DNA of 64,000 bases from Glossina fuscipes. Taxonomy: Eukaryota > Arthropoda > Insecta > Diptera > Glossinidae. Under the pieces are notes generated by a model, which made no database searches, was not told the origin of the DNA, and was given only the letters and a program-made list of their open reading frames with translations. Made by a program: the position numbers and the translations under genes. The DNA lies in contig NW_023998630.1 of NCBI RefSeq assembly GCF_014805625.2, positions 1,237,559 to 1,301,558 of the forward strand, in the 5' to 3' direction. Of this stretch, positions 48,560-60,337 are shown piece by piece (position 1 is the first letter of the stretch; the number at the start of each line of letters is the position of its first letter).

Positions 48560-49660
48560 GAATATCTTAGTCGCCAAGATTATAAGCACATCTGGCGTCT
48601 GCAACAAGCTTAGGGACAAACACAACCAGGTCAGTAGTAACGTTTAAAATTCCATTCGGTATGAATTGAAAAAATAAATTTTGCAAAACTTTATTAGGTA
48701 ATCGTGGCGGTCATCAGTTAGTTGTAGATGCAGAGGAACGTTTGATTTATTTATACGAGGGCTGGGATGGGATTTCAAGATCTCAGTGATTTATGGGTCT
48801 TTGAAATTACAGCAAATTGTTGGACACAATTATGTGCCCATTCTGAACAAATGAATGGACCTGCACCACGCTCTTGTCATAAAATGATTTTCGACCCCGT
48901 AAGTAAAAATATCTTTATGCTGGGTCGTTATCTGGACAATTCGATAAGAACTAAGGAGTACATAAAAAGCGATTTCTATTTGTATGATACACGTGCTGGC
49001 ACCTGGTTACAAATATGCGATGATACCAGTCAAGTTATGATCATCAGATGTGCATCGATGCTGAGAAACGCATGATCTATGTTTTTGGCGGAAAAGTACT
49101 AACGCCACGCAGTGTTAGTGCTTGCACTTCCAGCGAGACAGAGTATTGTTGAGATTGTTTTCATATCATATCGCTACAAACACTTGGACGCAAATACCCG
49201 TAGGCTGCCACCATCCGTCGGCGTCGTTGCCGGATGTTATGTCAGTTAAATCTCGAATAACTCATTGCATGGTTTTTCATAATGTAAGTGGGAGTCAAAG
49301 CATTTATAATGATATATTTTTTAATTTTTATAATTTAAGAAAAAACGTAAACTGTACATATATGGAAGGCAGCGTGTAAAAACGGATATTCATGAATTTA
49401 TCTGTTATGATGTCGATACTCAGGTTTTAGAAATTTTAAATACAAACGACAATAATTATAATAATCACAGCGCCAGCATGTGCAACGATGGCACTAACGA
49501 GGCTTCGCCTACTTATACCCTCAGAGGTACAATAGACTGTGAACGCGATCATAGGCTGACATATCAATCTGTAGACGGAAGCGTTTTTGGTTTACTCTGT
49601 AATAAACGTGCAATCTTGTTATCGAGTAGCGATACATGGTTGGGAAATCAATTCTTTTTT
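48560..49660 (+). pseudogene. Muskelin gene fragment, decayed
   Basis: The plus strand holds the kelch-repeat part of muskelin, a cytoplasmic protein of the CTLH E3 ligase complex. Recognisable blocks in order: 'NRGGHQLVVDAEERLIYLY' at 48698-48755; 'FQDLSDLWVFEI' and 'NGPAPRSCHKM' at 48773-48890; 'LGRYLDNSIRTKEYIKSDFY' near 48920-48980; 'DHQMCIDAEKRMIYVFGGK' near 49030-49100; 'SRITHCMVFHN' near 49250; and 'RGTIDCERD' near 49525. A 68-nt intron with donor CAG|GTCAGT at 48630 and acceptor TTATTAG at 48697 joins codons for Q-P-G-N-R, so this came from genomic DNA and not from a processed mRNA. An in-frame stop precedes the intron and frameshifts follow near 48770, 49030 and 49130. The N-terminal discoidin/LisH parts and the C-terminus are absent. 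A dispersed repeat adjoins the right end. Confidence 0.85.
48630..48697 (+). other. Retained 68-nt intron of the muskelin fragment
   Basis: GT at 48630-48631 and AG at 48696-48697 bound an AT-rich interval that interrupts otherwise continuous muskelin coding sequence. Removal restores the Gln-Pro-Gly-Asn-Arg reading, with the glycine codon split after its first base. The length is typical of short fly introns. Confidence 0.7.
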
Positions 49661-49664
49661 CTAC

Positions 49665-50345
49665 CCACCACTGTAAGATGAGGGTGTACTCATTTTGTTT
49701 TTTCCAAAATATATGTAACACCTAGAAGGAAGCTTGAGAGACCCTCTAAAGTATATATATTCTTGATGAGCGTGAAATGCTAAGTTGATTTAGCCATGTC
49801 TATCCATCTGTGTGTCTGTCTGGTGGGTGTTGTTGGCACTTTCCTCGTCACAGAAATGAAGATATTGGCTTCAAATTTGGTAGAAACATTGGAAGTTTTT
49901 GCACGCAGGTTGGTATTGGAAATATTAGAAATTGATCAGAATAGAAGTCCGCAGTGGAGTATAAACTGAACGCAAATCGTTTTTGTTAACTACAATTTGT
50001 GGGTTTGTGCTCGTTACCCATAAATTGTAAATGTTAGAGCGCTATAATTTTCCACATTTACTTTACGAAACACTTTACTCTTCACAAATGAAAAAATCGA
50101 CTATGCCCATCCAAAGTTACAAATGACTACATTTTATTTATTTTTTTTTTTTTTTTTTTTTTACTTTTTTGAGGTCCCATGCTTATTTATAATAACACAA
50201 AGCAGATAACATGCTCAAAATTATTTTGCACATTCCTTCCAGAAACCGCGATTACTTTTTTCTTAACACGAGCGATATGGGTGTCAATTAAAATAACTTG
50301 GAGAGTAGAATGCGAAAAGTACAATGGTGGATATGCGAGATTTTA
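49665..50345 (+). repeat. Dispersed non-coding repeat, family A, copy 2
   Basis: It begins CTACCCACCACTGTAAGATG and follows 33785-34500 closely through TTTTCCACATTTACTTTACG to ATTAAAATAACTTGGAG. It starts just where muskelin similarity ends. A poly-T block of about 22 bases lies inside it near 50140-50162. Confidence 0.7.
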
Positions 50346-53300
50346 CAAAGATTGTATGGTTCTATTTTTCCTGAAAACAATTTATTCAATGGCTGACTGA
50401 CTCGTTAGCATCTGAATTTTGTTAGCGTACTGAATTTGTTCTTAACGTACTATAATATTATTTAACATACGAAACAAAAATGATTTCTGGTTTTCGGGTA
50501 TAATCTATTCTCCCTATCCTATGTAATGAATGGGTTTAAAATTCAAAAATGTCAAAAACATGCAATAAGTGAAGTGCCTAAAGAAAAGAGATTTCTATAC
50601 GAAATTTACGACACACGACGTCTATCTCTCTTAAAAAATTTTTCTAAATAAATAAATTAAGTAATCGAAAATATATTTTATAAAAATTGTCAATTTATCA
50701 AAGAAATATTTTATTAACTGATAAAAATTTGTTTACCTACCTTCGACTTATATATAAAAGCTAAATTTTCGCAAATCCATGTACACACGTTTCATTTATA
50801 CCATAAATACCATCGAAAATTCAAAATTTTTTCACACGATTCCTTTCTTTTTGTCTCAATAAACCAGGGATTTAAGACTCGGTCAAAATCGTACATATGT
50901 CCCTCTGCCGTCTTAAATATTTTTGCGGAATTTTGTATGAACTCATTTATTTTTTCGAAATGGTGGGTATCCCAGATTCGCTTTAAAATACGTCATAATT
51001 TCATTTTGGATGTTGTTTAAAGACAAAATTTTTAATTAATTTTCTTTGTAGACAAAAAAAGCCAAACTTATTTCTCCTCCTTTCTCTTCTCTTCCCCTCG
51101 TATCACTTTCTTTCTCCATATCTCTGTCTCTCCCACCCCTTAAGTCTTTGACTCTCTATGTTAATCTTCTTCTCACTCATTCCGTTTTGCTCTCTTGTTT
51201 AATTCTAATTGCCATTGAAATTTCAATTGTATGCGTTTTGATTGAATTTTCTTTAGATTGAAATTCTAATTTTCTAGATTTGCTGGTGTTAGTTTGTGTT
51301 TTTTGCACTTCGTTTTTGTTTTTTTGTTTCTCCCTTTCGTGTTTCGTCTATTTGGTCAAATGCAAACAACTTGGCATTCTAATTTAAATGGTTTTAGCAC
51401 TTTGGTTTTCTTGTTGTTGTTCTTGTTCGTGTCATAGTAATTGAGTAATTGAACCTTAAGTATATATGTATATTTGAGCATAAATATTGTAAGAAATACG
51501 TGCAAAAGAATGAAGACGCAAAGAAAATCATTAAGAAAATTCGTTAAAACTTTTGATAACTACTTGAAATAAGTTTTTTTTTTTCGTTTGTATATTGCAT
51601 TTTTCTTTCAATTCAAAGTTAAACAATTATTTTGGATTCAAATTCAAACAAAACAGTATTAAAAAGTTTATATTCTTTCTTATTGTTACGAAACATGTTC
51701 AGGTAATGCAAACAAATAAATTTTCTTAATTATTATTAATTAAAAAAATCAGTCATTGTCCCGTCACTTTCACCACAGGTTATGCTGATTAGTGATTAGT
51801 CGCTGCATACGCTGGTTGGTCGCTAAGGTTGGCCCCTACCAAATCATTTCCGCAATGTGTTATTCCAGTGGCACTAGTTATTACAATTTAGTTACTCGCT
51901 AGGTTTACTTATCAGTTGGCCTAGCATTGTTTGTTGAACACAAGAAGCATTTTCAATGTACAAAGTTCACTGAATAAGTTGGTTCAATACACATTCTCAT
52001 GGGCATAGCTCAGGTTTCGGTAGAGCGTTTAGAAATTATATTTTGACTTGCTGTGCCACATGACAAAAAAACAATTTAAAAAAAAAATTAGAATAATAAA
52101 AAAAAGATTTGAACTTAATATAGGAAAAACAAAAAAAGTTTCAATCAAACCTTCAAAGAGTTTACACTGTGTAAGTCCGTTTCTAAGGTCTGTTGTCCAT
52201 ACTGCACGCCGTTCGTTAGTCCCTTCTTAATCGGTCGGTAACTGTCCCCAGTCCCCTACCTTCATTTGTCCGTACACCCACTCATACTCCGCTTCAGCGG
52301 CGGAGTAAGCCGCTTAACCACACATTTCTAGCACAGCACTTTCGATTCTAATTTTTATTCTTTTTGTGTTTTCAACGATTTAAATACCGATCGTGGAAAA
52401 GTTGTTGTTGTTGACCACGGGTTGATTTTGACGGAATAATCGTACCACGGAATGGATCGTACGCTGATATATTTCCAGCCGGTTGCAGGGCAGCAGGTTT
52501 CATTAGATTTTCTTTTTTGCTTTACCTTTTTTTTGTTCTCTTATTATTTATATTTGGTTTTGAAATTGCAGCCGTGTAAGTTTGCTTATCAAATGCTAAT
52601 GCAATTATCTTCTGCCCCTTATGCACATTTATGAGGTAAATGTATGTAAATAAAATCATTCAATTGTTTTGCTTCTATCACAGGCGTATGCATGCAATTG
52701 GTTTTCTATATTTTAGTATTTATAGTTGGTTAATAAAAAAAAACAGAACACCTTTTGCCTTTTTTCCTGTTCTGTCAAGCGCAACTTTCATTTATTTTAT
52801 TTATTTCCACGAAAATTCTTCAATATATATTATGTTTGTACTGTACTTGCCGGCTTTTAGATTAACAATCTTTGATGGCAGAGGTTGAGAGAATTTAACA
52901 TTATCTTTTTGGTAAATCTCACTTTTACTTTTACATACATTTAAATATATTCTTTTTGCTTCATTAATGCCATTTCTTTTCTTTTTTTTTGTTGTTCTTA
53001 AACGGACCTAATTTTACCACTTGAGTAGCTGGAGTTATAATGAAAAATCTGGGAAACTTTAGCCGTATATAAATGAATTTATTATATTTATTAATACTTC
53101 AAAACCTTTTGTAAAAAGACAAGGCCATCTCTTTTCAATAGCTTTCCATATTATTCCGTAACGATCATAAGCCAAATTCTTTTTTTCTTCTTATTTACCT
53201 CAACACCAAAAACGTGTTTTCTGTTTAAACTTCTCATAAACTTCTATTAATATTTCACAACCATTTGTTTTATAAAAAAACATATCTTTTGTCAATAGTT

Positions 53301-53805
53301 TTCTACATTATTCACTTATTAAAAAACTTTTTTCTCTGCTTCTTATTTGCCTGAACAAAACTCCAGAACTTCTTGAATCATCTCCAGGCTAAGTTTTTCA
53401 AGCCAAAAAATTCACACAAACATTTATTAGCTGAAAGAAAGTGCTGGTTTCTAACTTTTATAATTCATTAAATGACATTTTGAGAAAGCGCACAAGATTG
53501 CGAACGCTGTTCAATCTACCCGTAGGTCATCGGTTGAAGCGAATGTTAACGGGGAAGAGCAATATATGGTCCATATACTAAAAAAGTAGCAAACACGACG
53601 TCAGTGCCACTAACTTTCCATGAATGGATGTCGCAATATCTGACCCGATTTTGATGTGTTTAAAAAACGGTTTATGCCATCTTTTCCTTGGCAAAGACTG
53701 TCCAATGTTTAATGACCGATTCAATCGCCTAAGTTATTCGCGATAATGTTTCCTCGCCTTGATTGTGTTGGCTTAAAGGAACCAATAATAAACCAGTAAT
53801 ATTGC
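50346..53805. other. No recognised gene; one strong hairpin
   Basis: AT-rich spacer with CT-rich runs (51060-51190). A perfect 8-bp stem, TACTCCGC/GCGGAGTA with a 7-base loop, occupies 52285-52307 in a locally GC-richer patch (52150-52320). No gene was found. Confidence 0.5.
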
Positions 53806-53833
53806 TTTGGGGAAAAAGAAATCCATTATTTTT
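53806..53833 (+). repeat. Mariner left terminal inverted repeat
   Basis: 28 bp, exactly complementary to 54570-54597. Confidence 0.9.
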
Positions 53834-53985
53834 CGGTAGATGGCTGCACTGATAGATTTCTCGTAAAGTATCGATCAAACCATTTCATATTTATGCTCGT
53901 TGGAAAGGTGACATTTCGCAGTAAAAAAAATTCTTTTGCTGTTTTTTGTTTGGTGCATTCAGTTGTGAGTTACAGCGTGTTAAAA

Positions 53986-54500
53986 ATGGAAGTGAACAAA
54001 GAGAAAATTCGGTACATTTTACAGTTTTTCTTTGACAAAGGCGAAAATGCAAGCCAGGCGGCTAAAATTGTGAATGGTGTTTATGGTTCCGATACTGTAA
54101 CAGCCAATTATGCGCAATTTTGGTTTCGTAGATTCCGTTCAGGAATTTTTGATGTTAAAGATGCACCTCGAACAGGTAGGCCGGTCGTCGAAAATGTCGA
54201 TAAAATCGGAGAAATGATCGAAGTTGGCCGGCATGTTAGCAGTCGTAACATCGCCCAGTGACTCGCCAGAAACTTCGGGAGCTTGGTTGGGAAGTTTTAA
54301 TGCATCCGACATACAGTCCGGACTTGGCACCAAGCGATTATCATCTTTTTCTTGCATTGCAAAATTTCTTTAATGATAAAAAATTGGAATCTAGGGAGGA
54401 TTGTGAAAATCGACTACTAGAGTTTTTTGCAAATAGAGACCAGGACTTCTATGAGAGAGGCATTTTGAAGTTACCTTTAAAATGGCAAAAAATCATATAA
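53986..54500 (+). pseudogene. Mariner transposase, central deletion
   Basis: From the ATG at 53986 the first 92 codons encode the DNA-binding N-terminus: 'KIRYILQFFFDKGENASQAA' and 'FWFRRFRSGIFDVKDAPRTG', ending 'VSSRNIAQ' just before a stop at 54259. The C-terminal part resumes in another frame at 54261 with 'TRQKLRELGWEVLMHP', then 'YSPDLAPSDYHLF', the block carrying the third catalytic Asp, and ends at a stop at 54498-54500. The interval that normally encodes the W-V-P-H-x-L motif and the first two catalytic Asp residues is gone, so no active transposase is possible. The two halves show few other defects, suggesting the deletion is fairly young or was spread by copying. Confidence 0.9.
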
Positions 54501-54569
54501 CAAAACGGTGCATATTTGACCCAAATCGGACAATCCGAAGGATGTTAAATAAAGTCCTGAAGTTCATAT

Positions 54570-54597
54570 AAAAATAATGGATTTCTTTTTCCCCAAA
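54570..54597 (-). repeat. Mariner right terminal inverted repeat
   Basis: 28 bp, exactly complementary to 53806-53833. Confidence 0.9.
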
Positions 54598-56800
54598 CTA
54601 ATATATTACATCCAACTGATTCCACACATGGGAACGCTAAGATTGATTCAGTAGTGTAGCTTTAGATATTGAAACTTTCAGTGCCTATCATAATGATAAT
54701 CAATAATAAAACTTTCTTTTAAATGGAAGAGGCGGCAAGACCTAAATGTTTATTCGGGGTTTCACAAGACTCAAAAATTCCGATCAGCGAATGATTCAGA
54801 ATTGTTGCAACTTCATCGTGTAATGATTTCGGTATGTGGCGAAAAAACGTACATAAGGAATTTGGTTATGAATCAAATTTCACGAAAATAGTCGTCAAAG
54901 AAAATGTTGTTCTTAACATTTAAGACGTTCTCTACTAAATTCGTCTCTACATCGTACATAAAGGTTAGACGTTAGCTAATACTTTCAGCTGATGCATATT
55001 TAAAATTTGTGCTAACTTTTCTTGCTTTAGCGGTTTTGAATGAACGAAGCACGAAGCCTTTCCAATCATGTCATGTTTGAATTAGTTAGCAAACCCATTG
55101 CTATGTCTTAATTTAACCTTATATTTGAATCTCTTTCAATAAGAAACTGACGACGACGATTAAAGCAATTTAGAAATTTTCAAAGCTACTACTACATCAT
55201 GGAACCTTTAGTAATGCTTATAAAATAGATATTGTTATAGAGGGTAATGTATAAACCATGTACGTCGTTGTGTTGTTCAGCGACCAATACCTCCTGTTTG
55301 ATTGGATTTAATTTGTTCCTAGAGAATTTCAAAAATGAATAGATGAAGAATAATATCAAGTTTATACTCATTGTTATTACTGTTACTCTTTTCGTCCCAA
55401 TGCACCCTCTTCATATTATGATTTGTGTCGTGTGGCTTGTTTAACATGCTAGATACAGGGAAAGCAAAGCGATATGTATGCACATAAATACGCATATAAG
55501 TATATGTGTATATACATTTATATACAAAAAGGGATACTGTAATTGTGGTGAATAGTTATGTTGTGGCTTTTACGGTTCTCTATACATATGTTTACATATC
55601 TAGATGCTTTTTTTCGTATTAAATATACTTCCTTTACTGCTTTCGCCCTTTTTCCTCTTGGCTATGTTTAACCACGTTTGGCCAACATGTGGTTACAATT
55701 GGCATTTTCAATGCACATACATAAATATAAATTTAACCGTTGTCACATACAAACTGATCAATTAAGATCAAACATATCGTTTAAAAACGAAAAGGAAAAG
55801 GAAAGGAAGCAGCTTTCTAGAAATTCAAGGTAGGAAAGTTCAGTGGCTTTTTAATTGATTATTTCATTACTCCAAGTCCAAAAACAAAAAAAAAAAAAAC
55901 TAGGTAAACTTAAGTAATTGAGAATTAAACTCTTTTGTATGTCATATCATATTGAGTTCTTGCTTGATTTGAAATAAAATTTTCATGAAAATGTCTTTTA
56001 TCACCTATACGCACCGTGCTTCTTATCATTTTCTATAAATCCTTCTCAATGTTTTACAGACTTACAAAATTCTTTTTTATACGGAAGTGTGCAGGTTTTT
56101 TCAAACAAAACCTTGTCGACAGGTTTTCACGGCCAAATAATTACTATATGCGCTGAAGAATTTCCTGAATCTGCGGAACGATATTTCCAAGCGGCAGTTT
56201 AATCCTTTTTTAACTGATTCAATTCTGGGATTTAGACATCGAGCGGTATGGCTCACTTAAATTTTCTTGTGCTGTTTTTTTTTTGCTTGAGATAAACTTG
56301 TTGAAATATGCGGGGAAGCTATATACAGAATCACAATTCAACACATTTCCATGAAGTATTATTTACTACATTCCGAATAAAATAAATGGGAATGGCGTAA
56401 GTATTCTGAAAATGAACTTCACCGTATATTTTGACGTCGGTTCAAAATCGATTATAGCAAGGTGCATAAGCCGAGAAAAATTAAATATTTTTTTATTTTG
56501 CAATTGTAACATTCAACCCGTTTCAAACTAATGCAAAACATGCAGAAAATGTTATTTTTCACAATATTGTAATGAAAAAGTTATGAGACTTTGCATTTAA
56601 AGTCACCAGAATTACCCGAGACAACCCAAAAATAGCTACTATACATTTACCAGAAACATGGAAACATGTTTTTTTCAAACAGGATATAATGTGAAGGCTT
56701 ATATAAAAATAAATTATTAAATTTTGTGACATATGAATTATTAAAAAAATCAAGTTGAAAAACGTAAAAGATTATATGAGACTAATAATTGCATCTGTTT

Positions 56801-56892
56801 CGAAGTTTGCTTATTTAATTACTCTTTCAAGTTACTAAATTCGAAGTTCGCTCATTTAATTACTCTCTCAACTTACCAAATTCGAAGTTCAA
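56801..56892. repeat. 41-bp tandem repeat, about 2.2 copies
   Basis: Units starting CGAAGTTTGCTTATTTAATT at 56801 and CGAAGTTCGCTCATTTAATT at 56842, with a partial third start at 56883. Confidence 0.85.
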
Positions 56893-57056
56893 CTGCATTC
56901 AAACGAGTTGAGTCATCATACGTACAGTTTGCAGCGTTTGTTCTCTGACAACAACGTTGAGTAAAACATATGGAATACATTTTAAGCAACAGATATCCGT
57001 TTAAAACTGTGGATGTCGAGCAAACTCGCAATTTTTCATTTGAGTTTATACTTCGT

Positions 57057-57126
57057 GATAGGATAAGTGGACGTATCGAGCAGTGAGTTTAAGGCAATCG
57101 ATAAAGTATCCACTTATCGTTCTATC
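57057..57126. repeat. Imperfect inverted repeat
   Basis: GATAGGATAAGTGGA at 57057-57071 is complementary, with a short bulge, to TCCACTTATCGTTCTATC at 57109-57126. The spacer is about 37 bp. It could be a small foldback transposon remnant; no target duplication was seen. Confidence 0.6.
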
Positions 57127-58277
57127 AAGTTAGTGGCAGCTTAATTATTACGTTGAGAGGGAGGCGACTATCTATTTCAAAACAAATTAACGATAAATTG
57201 AGAATAAAAATATTTTTTTAAAATATTAATATTTATTATTTAAAGAGTAGTACCAGAGATTATATATGTTTCTAATTTGCACACGTTTGAGCAACGTCAT
57301 ATCAAGAAACTATTAACAGAATCGAAATGATAACAATCAAAAAACAAGCGTACAATGGTCTGTTAATTAATAGCGTTAATGTGTTATCGATAACAGATAA
57401 ACAAAAAGTTAATAAGAATGTTCTAATCTCAATTTTGAACAACATGTTGAAACATTTATGTATTTCCCTTTCTCTGCTATTGCATTGAGAGAAAGCCTAA
57501 TGCAAAATTACTCTCGTGGCAGTAAAAATAGGAAAATGAAATCCCTTGCTTTTCATTTAATTGAAATTAAATTAGCCGCCATGAGTAACGGACCCGGCAA
57601 AGGGTCGTGACTAAAAACTCAAATCTAAAGTGCAGCTTTCAATACACGCGAGCGTATAATCTAAGTTATCTGACAGACAATCGATACATTGTAAATTCAT
57701 TTACAAAATGTAAAGATAAATAAATAAATAAATGAAGCTAAAGTATTTATCTGTATTGTTTGCACAGTTAATCTTTTAAAATTAGCTGCTTGCCTTAGCT
57801 TACACTTAGATAAATTAAAAATTATTTGGTTACTTACTTGCTTACCTGATTGCTTGCTTTCTTCTTCTTCTTTGCATTTTTTTGCATGCTTACTGTTACC
57901 CATTAATAATAAGACAAATATTCCGTTTTTTGTATCTCGATTGAAACATTTCTCTCGAATCCGCGCGAGTCGAGTTATATGAACTTGCAAAACAAAGCTA
58001 TGGAGTAAGATTGTCGAATAAAGTACACATTCGATACCAGGAACTTTAAAATTCCACACCTTTTTCAGCTTAAACTTTTCTTTCGCTTACGTGCATATCT
58101 AAGTTTTGTTAATCATTGAAACTGTCAAAACTATACGACCAGAAAAGTATACTGTACGACCAGAAAAGATGCTAGTGTTCCTGCCACGGTCAGCAGGGCA
58201 TATTCATTGCTTAGTAGAATAAGTTTACCTGTTTCTTTAAAATAGAACGTGTTTTCGGTTCGCTGTTAGAATGTTAG

Positions 58278-58386
58278 AAATTTGAAATTCCTTCTGTTTT
58301 TCTAATAAAGAGACTGGTTTAAGTTTTTTTCATACTATACAAATTTTAAATTCCTTCTGTTTTTCTATTATAGAAACTGGCGTAAG
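58278..58386. repeat. 63-bp imperfect direct duplication
   Basis: AAATTCCTTCTGTTTTTCTA occurs at 58285 and 58348, each followed by a similar purine-rich run ending AAACTGG or GACTGG. Confidence 0.8.
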
Positions 58387-58606
58387 GTAACGGTGTTATG
58401 GTCAGGATGATAATTACATCTTTGTAAGAAATTATTGTCATTTTGTTGCGTTGAGAAGTCGGCTTTGTTAATTTCATTATTGTCACTATTTATACCGAAT
58501 TATGTTTGCTAAAATTTACTGTTCACGCTAGACGTGCAGTATATGCACGTGAATATTACTACTTTTACTAACTTTTTCTCTAACGTCTTTATTAATTTTC
58601 TTATTG

Positions 58607-59690
58607 CTACTCTGGCTGAGCTTTCTTTCGTTTATTACTGAAATTATATTCAGTCATGATTTCCTTAGCACTTCTACCGTCATTGAATTTGCTAAGACGC
58701 GCTTTACGCTTTTGTGATAGGGAAGATATTATGTTATGAAAGAAATTGTAATTTAACTTATCGGGAATATAGTAATTTGTAAGTAAGTATTCATGGTTTT
58801 CTCCGTAACGATTTTTTGTTCACCATCCGCCATTAACTATAGTTTCACCTCTCTCATTCAGAAAATATTGTTGAAGGTACAGATAAGTGTGATGATGTCT
58901 CAGTTGTTGTTTATGGTTGAATTTTCTTGTTTTGTATTCGATTGTGGAAATTTCGTCGTAGCAACCTATCTGAGATTTTAAACGTTACTGAGCACACAGT
59001 TGTACATAAGTGCCGTCGGTAGAACTCCTATCTGGGTTTTCCACTTCCTTTTTTCTTCTTCCTTTTTTTCATCTACCAGCTGCTAACACGGCAAAAATGT
59101 TCAGAGCCGAAGGAGCAAGATAAGCTGTAGTTGTCAAAGTCGATGTTAGAGTGGCTGATGAGGCGGAATTTGTGGCATTTGTCATGTGAATCAAGAAGAA
59201 GGTTTCGTAATGTTTGCTATTTTATCTAGCCTGTGGATTTGTAATTGCAGTTTTGGACTTCTTTCCGACTGAGTTTGCGTATCTCTTCCTTTTACAAATG
59301 TTTTGTTAGTATGATGATGTTTCACTCAGTTTTTTGGCTTTATAATTCCACCAAACGGGTTGGTTGGCGGTATTGTAAGTTTTGTGTTCTTTTTTCTGCG
59401 TTTTGCCACATAGTTTTGATTTTTAATTTATTTCTTACCATACACAGTTCAGGATCCGATATATTATTTATATTAGCAGTATCTTTTTTATCATTTATAT
59501 TCCTAAGGTTGCTGCCGCTAATACTATTTTCATAAAATCTTCGATTTACAAAAATTGAAGATGTTTTGGATATCGGTGTTGTATTACTAGACTTCGATGT
59601 TGTAGTTGCAAAAATTCGGCGATCGAAGAATTCAGCATCGATTTTCACAAATAGGAAACAAACCCTTTGCAAAGTCCGAGCGCGTTGCAA
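58607..59690 (-). other. Coding-like minus-strand segments of unknown identity
   Basis: Two stretches look more protein-like than their surroundings. At 59340-59690 a 116-codon frame is rich in Asn, Ser and Thr ('FATTTSKSSNTTPISKTSSI') with mixed polar and hydrophobic spacing. At 58607-58975 about 122 codons are open but for one stop at 58820-58822 and end in a basic segment ('KRKARLSKFNDGRSAKEIM'). No family is recognised, and no convincing splice sites connecting them were found. They may be exons of a decayed gene or chance frames. Confidence 0.2.
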
Positions 59691-60035
59691 ATGCCTAGAG
59701 GCCTAAAGCCCTTTGTGAATCCTATTCGCCAGAAAGAATTAAAGACATTAGAATATAAAACATAACCATGCTCGAGTGACGCTACAAAGTGACAATCGCG
59801 ACTTAAAGTTTTCTGTAATGATAAAAAAGCAAAACAGAGCAAAAGTGTGTATCAGGCATCAAATAATACGAAAATCATAGTTTATAAAGACCCGTTTAAC
59901 ATATATATAATGTAGGAAAGTGAAAATTAACTATTTATACATTTATATTTCATCCCGCATATTTTGCGCCACAATCTAAAACTAACTCTTGCATGACTTT
60001 TGTGTGTGACATGCAACCTACTTTCAATCTTTTAG

Positions 60036-60337
60036 GGCCCAGTGACACGGTTGGGATACTTCAACTTACCCAGCGGCATTTGGAAACTAATTGAAGAACG
60101 CACCTATCTCTTTACAATCTCTAGCGATGTCGTTTCCTTATTGTTGAAATTGAGTTGGTTGTTAGCCATATCCTACATTCAGACAATTGGGAAATGAAGA
60201 TTTTTTGATACCGTGTTCGACAACATTATCGGCACAAGCATTTTGTATATATATCCTTTTGTATTACCAGAAGCTCGTTTCCTGCCAAATCTTCTGTTAT
60301 CGCTGATCGGGCTGCCTGATAATTTCGTAAAATTCTC
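60036..60337 (+). pseudogene. Exon-like stretch of unknown gene with one stop
   Basis: The interval is bounded by a good acceptor (pyrimidine-rich ...CTTTCAATCTTTTAG at 60021-60035) and a consensus donor (GTAAGT from 60338). Between them one frame is open from the first base except for a single TGA at 60195-60197. The peptide has folded-protein character: 'LGYFNLPSGIWKLIEERTYL', then a hydrophobic run 'VVSLLLKLSWLLAISYI', and after the stop 'VLPEARFLPNLLLSLIGLP'. I do not recognise the family. If the TGA is a real terminator this could instead be a last exon of 53 codons. No neighbouring exon could be identified. Confidence 0.35.

Larger units (their letters stand above)
53806..54597 (+). mobile_element. 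Internally deleted mariner element
   Basis: Perfect 28-bp terminal inverted repeats (starting TTTGGGGAAAAAG) lie at 53806-53833 and 54570-54597. Between them is a mariner transposase with its middle removed. At 792 bp the element is about 500 bp shorter than usual for mariners. The expected TA target duplication is not visible on the left (GC precedes the repeat), while CTA follows on the right, so the left flank has probably mutated. It could still be mobilised by an intact relative, because both ends are preserved. Confidence 0.9.
54598..58606. other. No recognised gene; small repeats
   Basis: AT-rich spacer. It includes a 41-bp tandem repeat (56801-56892), an imperfect inverted repeat (57057-57126) and a 63-bp imperfect duplication (58278-58386). 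A minus-strand frame of 120 codons at 57697-58059 has no recognisable domain. Confidence 0.5.

Noticed and set aside
51985..52060. tRNA-like start (GGCATAGCTCAGGTTTCGGTAGAGC)-type A box
   Set aside because: No B box or cloverleaf pairing follows at the right distance.
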